The notes beneath the pieces were generated by a model that was not told the DNA's origin, searched no databases, and was given only the letters and a program-made list of their open reading frames with translations. This document shows positions 5,217 to 10,637 of a stretch of 10,637 nucleotides of DNA, one piece after another. Made by a program: the position numbers and the translations under genes. Positions within the stretch are counted from its first letter, which is position 1. Each line of letters begins with the position of its first letter. The DNA comes from Bacteriovoracaceae bacterium UBA1018 (GTDB lineage: Bacteria; Bdellovibrionota; UBA1018), in assembly GCA_002291495.1 (NCBI GenBank), contig DBAE01000115.1, forward strand, positions 1 through 10,637. Reading direction: 5' to 3'.

Positions 5217-6744
5217 AACATCCATGAGCTATGGCTAAGTTGTATTTTTCTGACAGGTAGCACTCTAACGCGTCTCTTTCGGTAGCGGTTAGAGAGTTTG
5301 GAATGATGATGAGTTCGGCGATGTGCCCTTTGAGGTTTCGCTGATTTTGGCTAAAGTTCTTCGACGTGATTCCAATAGTAACCGGTCCAGAACCGGTAGT
5401 GCGTGTGGCACTTTCACCAATTTCAGCAGCCGTTAGTTTGGTCGCGGTTATAGGTGTACTTGCGATATCTGCCCCATTGAGGCGAACTCGTTGCTCATAG
5501 GTAAAGACAATCTCGCCAGTATAGAGGACATAAGTACCACTTCCAGCGGCATGAGCAATGCTTGTACTTGCGCCGCCATAAATAGCTGGAGTGGTTAGAC
5601 CGACTTTCGCAGAATCGTACATAAAGGAATAGTTTTGATTACCGCTAAATCCAAAGTCGTAAAACACCGGGACCGTGCGAGCCTCATAGCTATTCAGAAC
5701 TGCAAATGCAGTGACTCCGCCTGCGCTCGAAAAAATATAGTTTGAACCCAGATGAACGTGATCATCCACTCCATCGAAATACACGGCAGGCAATCCGTTG
5801 ATCGCGGACTGAATGTAAGTAGGATTGTTAGCAGCTGCAGATGAACTAGCGTTAAATCCAGATGAACTTGAATCGTTCCACGTACCAAATGCAGCGTTAT
5901 TGCTGATTCCTGTGATTGCATCTGCCTTTAACCAAAGTTTCGGATTGCCGAGATGCAGAAAGCCGTCGGAGAGTGTGGCATTTTTTGAGTCTGAGTTCGT
6001 AATCTTGATGTCCATTCGAAGTGGTTTTGCAAGTGTCGGCACAACACAAGTAGCTGTAGTAGCGTTCGTGATCGAAACGGATCCGCAAGATGTACTGTCA
6101 AGTTCTATAGTCATCCCGGTTCTAAAGTGATTTCCGGTGAGGGTAATAGTTTGTCCCTGGCGTGCATTGGCTGGACTTACTGAAGTGAGTGTGGGGGCCG
6201 GATGATCGACTGTAAGAGTAAAGGTGGAGCTAACCGAGGCTCCATCGCTATCTGTGGCCATGAGAGTAATTGTGGCCGTTCCCGTTTGTCCAGAAGCTGG
6301 TGTAATCGCTATATGTGGCGTGAGTAAATGAGCGCTAGACGATCCGTTATCGGTGTAATTGATCACGATCGATGCATCTGGAATCACTGTGGTGTCTGAA
6401 CTCGTGGCTGTAAGTGAAATAGTCTGAGCATCTTCGGAGGTGCCGCCGCCTTCATCCACAGTGAAACTGAAATTTGAAGCGCTCCCGTACGAGATCGTTG
6501 CGTTTGAAATACTCGAAAGCGTAGGCGAGTTATTCGTTGGAGTCGGAGTAGGTGTAGGAGTTGGAGTCGGACTTGATGTTGGCGCTGGCGAAGCTGTGGT
6601 TCTGGGAGTAGATGGTGGTGGCCCTATGATCGATTCCAAAAAACTGGACTCGACCTTTGATTCTTGGCCTGCGTGATTACACGCTGTAGTGAGCTGCATT
6701 GATAAACTAGCTAAGGCAAATAGAGTGAACTTGAAGTACTTCAT
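5215..6744 (-). CDS. Lipoprotein with Pro/Thr linker, Ig-like, IPT/TIG and LamG-like domains
   Basis: 509 residues. The signal sequence ends in LTTAC, giving a probable but non-ideal lipobox with C22; Asn follows it, which by E. coli rules would not retain the protein in the inner membrane. Next come a flexible linker with a (PT)n tract (about 42-74), an Ig/cadherin-like beta domain (about 74-180) and an IPT/TIG domain (about 183-266, with C220/C233 as a possible disulfide). Last is a concanavalin/LamG-like domain (about 268-509), with PKLWLKADAI (268-277), the W289-N290-D291 turn, INGLPAVYFDGVDDHVHLG (315-333) and the closing GHIAELIIIPNSLTATERDALECYLSEKYNLA segment (473-504). Such proteins bind carbohydrate or surface ligands; the ligand is unknown. 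The ATG overlaps the stop of the LysM gene (ATGA) and has AGGAG 5 bases upstream. The stop codon touches the terminator's T-run. Confidence 0.85.
   Translation of the reverse strand: MKYFKFTLFALASLSMQLTTACNHAGQESKVESSFLESIIGPPPSTPRTTASPAPTSSPTPTPTPTPTPTNNSPTLSSISNATISYGSASNFSFTVDEGGGTSEDAQTISLTATSSDTTVIPDASIVINYTDNGSSSAHLLTPHIAITPASGQTGTATITLMATDSDGASVSSTFTLTVDHPAPTLTSVSPANARQGQTITLTGNHFRTGMTIELDSTSCGSVSITNATTATCVVPTLAKPLRMDIKITNSDSKNATLSDGFLHLGNPKLWLKADAITGISNNAAFGTWNDSSSSGFNASSSAAANNPTYIQSAINGLPAVYFDGVDDHVHLGSNYIFSSAGGVTAFAVLNSYEARTVPVFYDFGFSGNQNYSFMYDSAKVGLTTPAIYGGASTSIAHAAGSGTYVLYTGEIVFTYEQRVRLNGADIASTPITATKLTAAEIGESATRTTGSGPVTIGITSKNFSQNQRNLKGHIAELIIIPNSLTATERDALECYLSEKYNLAIAHGC
6535..6570 (-). 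repeat. Pro-Thr coding tandem repeat
   Basis: A six-base period repeat of near-identical Pro-Thr codon pairs encodes residues 59-70 of the lipoprotein. It is a flexible spacer between the lipid anchor and the folded domains. Such tracts can change in length by slippage in steps of two residues without breaking the frame. Confidence 0.8.
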
Positions 6745-7745
6745 TTCGACTCCTCCACGCCGTCGAAGTTATAAAATAGGCGAAAAGTAAGAAGCACAGT
6801 CGAATCGTTTTGTTCAGTGTAGTTAGTGCTTTGATTTTTGACAAAATAGCCCAAGGTGGATTCAATTTTGTACTGACCGACCTTTTGTTTCACTTGGGCT
6901 CTAGGTCCATATCCAAAGCCAGTTTTTGCACTCAGCTCTGCATTACTTGAGGGAAAGTAAATCTGTCCTACAACCCCTAGCGACGATTCGAGTACTGGAG
7001 ATTTAAACCAAGAGTAATCTCCTCCTATAAATGGAGCGACAGTAGTGATCTTTTGTACCGAGTAATTTTGAGCTCCTGGAACTGCTGCGATAAAAAACGT
7101 TTGAATAATTGGCAAACCAAAAGAGATGGTGTGACGTTCGCTGGCTCGATACTCACCAGAAAGATGAAAGCCAAAACGAGTGCGATTGAGGTAATCTACT
7201 TGGCCTACGGTAGGTCTTTCGAAATGGACTTTTTCGATATCGACACCGTATTCACCGTTCAACTGATCAGAGTACTTTTGCCCAACTGCAAATCCGAATC
7301 CATAATTAGACTGTGAAACGAGAGTTGCACGACTGCCGTTACTCGCATCTTTTGCGTAGAGTGCTAGTGAACCAAAGCGAGTACCGAACGCGAAGTATCC
7401 AGAAGACTGAGGTCGGGTAACTGTTGGCATGACCGGTGGAGGAGTGATCACAGCATCTACCGCCGGAGCCTCTTGAGAAATTGTGCGAGCGGGCGCTTCG
7501 GATCGACCTGGAATAATAATCTCACTGTTGATCGCAAGTTGATTTGGATCAACGATGCTCGCATTGACTGAGAGTAATTGATTTAAGGTTCCGTTCTTTC
7601 CATAGACCGGAAAACCCAGGTACTTTTGCGCCAAAATAGAAAGGGTCTCACCTTGGGCTACGTGGTGGCGTCGTGAGTTTTCGTCTGCAAAGCATTGCAG
7701 CGTCAAAAATAAGACGATTGAGGGAAAGAGCGCATATCGGATCAT
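6741..7745 (-). CDS. Secreted LysM-domain protein with C-terminal outer-membrane beta-barrel-like region
   Basis: With ATG 7745 the protein has 334 residues. AAGGA lies 6 bases upstream, and the longer TTG start at 7775 has no RBS and breaks up the signal peptide. The signal peptide MIRYALFPSIVLFLTLQCFA is cut before DENS. A LysM domain follows (27-80: HHVAQGETLSILAQKYLG to INSEIIIPG), which binds peptidoglycan. A Pro-rich linker (81-113) leads to about 215 residues of alternating polar/aromatic beta strands (115-328, for example GYFAFGTRFGSLALYA, YGFGFAVGQKY, VLLTFRLFYNF). This part resembles a small outer-membrane barrel, although the closing aromatic strand is followed by six more residues rather than ending the protein. 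Coupled by ATGA overlap to the lipoprotein gene. Function is inferred as tethering the outer membrane to the wall or presenting its partner. Confidence 0.75.
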   Translation of the reverse strand: MIRYALFPSIVLFLTLQCFADENSRRHHVAQGETLSILAQKYLGFPVYGKNGTLNQLLSVNASIVDPNQLAINSEIIIPGRSEAPARTISQEAPAVDAVITPPPVMPTVTRPQSSGYFAFGTRFGSLALYAKDASNGSRATLVSQSNYGFGFAVGQKYSDQLNGEYGVDIEKVHFERPTVGQVDYLNRTRFGFHLSGEYRASERHTISFGLPIIQTFFIAAVPGAQNYSVQKITTVAPFIGGDYSWFKSPVLESSLGVVGQIYFPSSNAELSAKTGFGYGPRAQVKQKVGQYKIESTLGYFVKNQSTNYTEQNDSTVLLTFRLFYNFDGVEESK

Positions 7746-7792
7746 CCTAAATCCTTTATCGAAACATGAGATCAAACAATTGATTCATATTT

Positions 7793-7801
7793 ATAATAAC
7801 A
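7793..7801 (-). promoter_or_regulatory. Extended -10 promoter of the LysM/lipoprotein operon
   Basis: On the minus strand TGT followed by TATTAT (7801-7793) fits an extended -10 element. No good -35 box is seen at 16-18 bases. Transcription would start near 7786, giving a leader of about 40 bases with the AAGGA ribosome binding site. Confidence 0.4.
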
Positions 7802-7937
7802 CGGCGCATCTAAAGAGAAAATGGAGGGGGTCTCGGATGACACATGGGAGAGGCAGAAACAAACAAAATAAAGTAATTGTTAGGCGAGGTTAGATCGCGA
7901 CAGATCTTAAATAATCTTTAAATAAATAATATGGAAC

Positions 7938-7968
7938 GCGCTCCAAAGAGAGGCTCTCTGGAGCGCGA
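7938..7968 (-). terminator. GC-rich stem-loop after the alpha/beta hydrolase gene
   Basis: CGCGCTCCA and TGGAGCGCG form a perfect 9-bp stem, extended by AGAG/CTCT after one mismatch, with a 3-base loop (positions within one base). It begins within about ten bases after the hydrolase stop. In the minus direction it is followed by an AT-rich stretch (TTCCATATTATTTATTT), not a clean U-run, so termination may be weak or the stem may protect the mRNA end. Confidence 0.6.
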
Positions 7969-7974
7969 TTTCAA

Positions 7975-8793
7975 TTATCGACGAGCGATATCAAGTAGGT
8001 CATGAACCAATTGAACTGGCTTAGAGAAAAATGGAGAATGATCTGTGTTAATTCGATACACCTTTTCGCACGGAAGCGCAGTGTACATGCTCTCTTGTAC
8101 GCTTGCACTAATCGCACGATCTTGAAGAGCCGAGATATAGAAACGTCTTACGCTTCCAAAGTTCTGCTCAGTGATGTTCATCGGTGTAACAAAAGGAAGA
8201 AACGGATTAACTCTGACTAATTTCTCAGCCAGTGTGACATCCGACTTGGGCGATTTTGCATAGAACATTTCTTTCAGTAGGCTTCGGTTCACATCGATAA
8301 ATCCTGCTTCTGGATTGATGATGAGATTTGGAGTCACTAAGGACTCAGCGTCTTGTGAAGCAACATCGACAAGGGTCTTGCCGTTAGGTAATAAGAAGGC
8401 CGCCAAATAAACAAGTTTTGCAATTTTGTTTGGAATAGCTTCAGCCACTGTTGAAAGTACGATTCCGCCCATGCTGTGTCCCACCAGGATTACAGGCTTG
8501 TTGGACTGATTAATGACGTTGATCACTTTGCTGGCGTAGTCTTGGAGGGTCACGATCGATGGGGGAGTGGTGTCGATGCCATGAGCAGGAAGATCGAGAG
8601 TAGTCACTTGGTGACCTGCTTTTTCTAAAAGTGTCTCTACTTTGTACCAAGCCCATGCACCGTGCCATGCTCCATGAACCATCACGTAATGTTGTTTGCT
8701 TGTATGAGTTTGTTCGGATGCATAAGAGACGGGCGTCTTCGAAATAAAGATCGCAAGAACGCTTAAAATAGTTATCTGAAAGATATTTCTCAT
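7975..8793 (-). CDS. Secreted alpha/beta hydrolase (plant methylesterase/hydroxynitrile lyase-like)
   Basis: 272 residues with a signal peptide (hydrophobic 5-18, likely cut after VSYA at residue 25). The mature part is an alpha/beta-hydrolase fold: oxyanion-hole segment HGAWHGAWAW (40-49), LDLPAHGID (66-74), nucleophile elbow GHSMGG (105-110, S107), the acidic residue probably D225 (SALQDRAI), and H252 in DHSPFFSKP near the C-terminus. The HGAWHGAW start, the DLPAHG strand and the HSPF region are typical of the esterase group that includes plant methyl esterases and hydroxynitrile lyases. All catalytic residues are present, so a periplasmic or secreted esterase is likely; the substrate cannot be told. 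ATG 8793 has GGAG 7 bases upstream. The gene has its own stem-loop after the stop and is divergent from the DUF1385 gene. Confidence 0.88.
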   Translation of the reverse strand: MRNIFQITILSVLAIFISKTPVSYASEQTHTSKQHYVMVHGAWHGAWAWYKVETLLEKAGHQVTTLDLPAHGIDTTPPSIVTLQDYASKVINVINQSNKPVILVGHSMGGIVLSTVAEAIPNKIAKLVYLAAFLLPNGKTLVDVASQDAESLVTPNLIINPEAGFIDVNRSLLKEMFYAKSPKSDVTLAEKLVRVNPFLPFVTPMNITEQNFGSVRRFYISALQDRAISASVQESMYTALPCEKVYRINTDHSPFFSKPVQLVHDLLDIARR

Positions 8794-8829
8794 TATTATT
8801 TCTCCAAGTTAGTTAGGAATATGATGATA

Positions 8830-8891
8830 AGAATACCTATTTTTCCGCCGTTCGCTACAAAAGTTAAGTAATTATTGCGTTAAGGTATTCT
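8830..8891. repeat. Inverted repeat with outward-facing -10-like boxes between divergent genes
   Basis: AGAATACCT (8830-8838) and AGGTATTCT (8883-8891) are perfect 9-base inverted copies with centres 53 bases apart. Read outward each contains TATTCT, a possible -10 box: the left for the hydrolase gene, the right for the DUF1385 gene. The -35 partners are weak (for example TTGTAG at 19 bases on the minus strand). Confidence 0.4.
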
Positions 8892-8898
8892 AAAGTAG

Positions 8899-8912
8899 TC
8901 ACCTATTGGTGA
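8899..8912 (+). promoter_or_regulatory. Short hairpin/palindrome upstream of the DUF1385 gene
   Basis: TCACC (8899-8903) and GGTGA (8908-8912) enclose TATT. As DNA it is a symmetrical operator-like site. As RNA it would hide GGTGA, which stands 5 bases before an ATG (8918) opening a 9-residue reading frame (ends 8947), and 9 bases before ATG 8922 (ends at TAG 8955). Confidence 0.35.
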
Positions 8913-8969
8913 AATAAATGAATGTTCGCCTTTCCACCTTTTTCTAAATTTGAGTAGACTAATCGCTCT

Positions 8970-10070
8970 ATGAAGCACTCCTTGAAATTTTTGATGAAGC
9001 TCGCAACACGTTACACCAGCATTGGTGGGCAGGCAGTGATTGAGGGCGTCATGATGCGCTCGCCTCATTTTGTGGCGGTAGCGGTCCGTAAACCTAATCA
9101 AAGAATTGTGATCAAAAATGATCCCTATTCGAGCATCATTAAGAAGCAGGCAATCTTGGGCAAACCGATTCTCCGAGGCGTAGTGACTCTTATTGAATCG
9201 ATGATGCAAGGAATGGGAGCTCTTAGTTATTCGGCCCAGGTCGCCTCCGAAGGCGAAGATCAGGGCGAGGAGCTTTCAAGGGCGGCAATCATTGGCTCGA
9301 TGATCTCAGCATTCGCAATGGGAATGGGACTCTTCGTTGCGCTTCCTCATTTTTTAACTGTTCTCATGACTTCAGATAAGGGTTTGGCAATTTCTGTCCA
9401 GAGCCCAGTTTTCCATCTTTTAGATGGAATCATGAAAATGGTCATCCTGTTGAGCTACGTTTTTCTCATCTCGCTCATGAATGACATCAAAAGAGTATTT
9501 CAGTACCACGGGGCAGAACACAAATCGATCTACGCTTTTGAAGCGGGGCTCGATTTGACTGTCGAAAATGCTCGTAAGCAATCTACCCTTCATCCGCGGT
9601 GTGGTACGAGTTTCCTCTTGTTTCTAGTGCTGATCAGTATTGTGGTTTTTAGTATCATCTTTCCAGTATTTGGACTGACCGAGCTGACTTCTAATAAGTT
9701 TCTAAATCACGTCTTGATGATTTTCATTAAGATGGCTCTGATGATGCCTGTCGCTGGTATCTCTTATGAGTTCATTAAGATGTGCGCATGTCGGATGGAT
9801 AATCCACTATTTAAAGCGATGATCTGGCCTGGGATGGTCCTTCAAAATCTTACGACTCGCGAGCCGACCGATGATCAGCTCGAGGTCGCGCTGGCTTCAT
9901 TACGCCAAGTTCTTCGTCTAGAAAAGGGTGAGACAACCTTAGACGAGATACCAGTGGCCGAAAAATCAAAACTAGTTGAAAAAAGTTCCGGATTTAAAGA
10001 AATAGAGATCGGCCAATTGTCCGAACTCGGTTATGTTCGGGCCACCGTAGCTGAGTTTCCCGAAATGTAG
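8970..10070 (+). CDS. DUF1385 (YqhQ-like) integral membrane protein
   Basis: 366 residues. Family marks are GGQAVIEGVMMRSP (19-32), YHGAEHKSIYAFE (179-191), HPRCGTSFL (208-216) and TTREPTDDQLEVA (295-307). There are about four membrane stretches (105-133, 149-171, 213-235, 247-266). H180, E183, H184, H208 and C211 are grouped between segments two and three and could bind a metal or form an active site; that is inference. The biochemical role of the family is not known to me. Residues 320-366 form a charged tail beyond the usual conserved part. ATG 8970 has no clear Shine-Dalgarno and an in-frame TAG lies at 8955, so the start is 8970 or later (8994 is the next ATG). A weak -10-like TAGACT (8955-8960) could give a nearly leaderless mRNA. 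prfA follows after 64 bases, probably in one operon. Confidence 0.92.
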   Translation: MKHSLKFLMKLATRYTSIGGQAVIEGVMMRSPHFVAVAVRKPNQRIVIKNDPYSSIIKKQAILGKPILRGVVTLIESMMQGMGALSYSAQVASEGEDQGEELSRAAIIGSMISAFAMGMGLFVALPHFLTVLMTSDKGLAISVQSPVFHLLDGIMKMVILLSYVFLISLMNDIKRVFQYHGAEHKSIYAFEAGLDLTVENARKQSTLHPRCGTSFLLFLVLISIVVFSIIFPVFGLTELTSNKFLNHVLMIFIKMALMMPVAGISYEFIKMCACRMDNPLFKAMIWPGMVLQNLTTREPTDDQLEVALASLRQVLRLEKGETTLDEIPVAEKSKLVEKSSGFKEIEIGQLSELGYVRATVAEFPEM

Positions 10071-10094
10071 CGAACGCTGAGTTTGTTGCGTTCG
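10071..10094 (+). other. Hairpin between the DUF1385 gene and prfA
   Basis: CGAACGC (10071-10077) and GCGTTCG (10088-10094) form a perfect 7-bp stem with a 10-base loop that begins directly after the DUF1385 stop codon. No T-run follows, so read-through into prfA is likely. It may stabilise or separate the mRNA segments. Confidence 0.5.
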
Positions 10095-10134
10095 TACTTG
10101 GAAAGTATTTTAGCGTTATATAGGTGTTCCTTTC

Positions 10135-10637
10135 ATGTTTGATAAATTAGAAGCAGTCGAAGCACGATTTTTAGAAATCGAAAGTCGTTTAGGCGATCCG
10201 GAGTTAGGTAATAAGCCAGGCGAGTTTAAAAGGCTTTCCCAAGAACACTCTAATCTACAAGAGATCGTGGCTGAATTTCGAAGGTACCGTGCACTTCAAG
10301 CAGAGCTGCGTTCTAATAAAGAACTCCTCGCCGAAAAAGACGATGAGATCGTGCAAATGGCTAAAGATGAGATCAAGCGTCTTGAGCCTGAAGTGAATGA
10401 ATCTGCGCAAAGACTGCAGATCTTGTTACTGCCTAAAGATCCAAATGACGAAAAAAATATCCTTCTCGAAGTACGAGCAGGTGCGGGTGGTGAAGAAGCT
10501 GCACTTTTTGTAGCCGAGTTGTTCCGTCTCTATCAACGCTTCGCGGAAAAGCAGGGATGGAATGTTGAACTTCTTTCTGCCAATCCAACGGGGATCGGTG
10601 GCTTCAGAGAAATTATCGCGATGATCACGGGTAACCG
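10135..10637 (+). CDS. prfA: Peptide chain release factor 1 (RF1), N-terminal part
   Basis: 167 complete codons run to the right window edge; E. coli RF1 has 360 residues, so less than half is seen. The protein starts MFDKLEAVEARFLEIESRLG, with a charged coiled-coil N-terminal domain (about 1-105). It then enters the conserved core LLLPKDPNDEKNILLEVRAG, GAGGEEAALF and the GGFREIIAMITGN stretch, which matches the RF1 rather than the RF2 pattern. RF1 reads UAA and UAG; the anticodon-like PxT and the GGQ motif lie beyond the window. ATG 10135 has AGGTG (10122-10126) 8 bases upstream. It follows the DUF1385 gene in the same direction, as in many bacteria, where the PrmC methylase gene often comes next. 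Confidence 0.97.
   Translation, partial: MFDKLEAVEARFLEIESRLGDPELGNKPGEFKRLSQEHSNLQEIVAEFRRYRALQAELRSNKELLAEKDDEIVQMAKDEIKRLEPEVNESAQRLQILLLPKDPNDEKNILLEVRAGAGGEEAALFVAELFRLYQRFAEKQGWNVELLSANPTGIGGFREIIAMITGN

Noticed and set aside
5825..6130. 101-residue plus-strand frame within the lipoprotein gene
   Set aside because: Complement of a well-supported multi-domain protein; no family features.
6535..6570. Six-base periodic tract as a possible CRISPR or regulatory repeat
   Set aside because: It codes for a Pro-Thr linker in frame, has no spacers, and is fully explained by the protein.
7746..7775. Upstream TTG start for the LysM protein
   Set aside because: No RBS, adds ten residues before a good signal peptide; ATG 7745 has AAGGA at ideal spacing.

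Overview
The window looks like chromosome from a free-living Gram-negative bacterium of moderate GC content. Both a cell-wall lytic enzyme and envelope proteins of Gram-negative type are present (LysM plus beta-barrel, lipoprotein). The DUF1385-prfA pair, the secreted protein types and the overall style would suit a Bdellovibrio-like (Bdellovibrionota or former deltaproteobacterial) genome. That placement is an inference from gene content, not something a motif proves. No tRNA, rRNA, CRISPR array, transposase or phage gene was seen.

Left part (1-2672): the 3' end of an O6-alkylguanine-DNA alkyltransferase gene overlaps a GT87-type polyprenol-linked mannosyltransferase gene by 14 bases. This pair converges, with only 2 bases between stop codons, on mltG (endolytic murein transglycosylase) on the minus strand. 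mltG has a good sigma-70 promoter so close to its ATG that its mRNA may be leaderless.

Middle (2673-5216): divergent from mltG is an unrecognised secreted protein of 197 residues with four cysteines outside the signal peptide. A -24/-12 (sigma-54 type) promoter match lies just upstream of it. It is followed by a 322-base leader that holds a hairpin, a possible 14-codon leader peptide, two perfect 12-base palindromes and a CAAAGAC repeat, and then by a complete rho gene. The rho 3' region carries a hairpin flanked by two CCTCCT boxes. It ends in a strong bidirectional intrinsic terminator.

Right of rho (5215-8793), three minus-strand genes follow. A secreted LysM/beta-barrel protein and an Ig/IPT/LamG-type lipoprotein are translationally coupled (ATGA overlap) and probably work together at the outer membrane. 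A separate secreted alpha/beta hydrolase lies upstream of them. These sit between rho and the conserved pair DUF1385-prfA (8970 to the window end; prfA is cut by the window). rpmE, often found near rho or prfA, is absent from the window.

The most interesting material is regulatory: the structured rho leader with its possible leader peptide, the sigma-54 promoter on an orphan secreted gene, the CCTCCT-bearing rho 3' region, and the LysM-barrel/lipoprotein operon.
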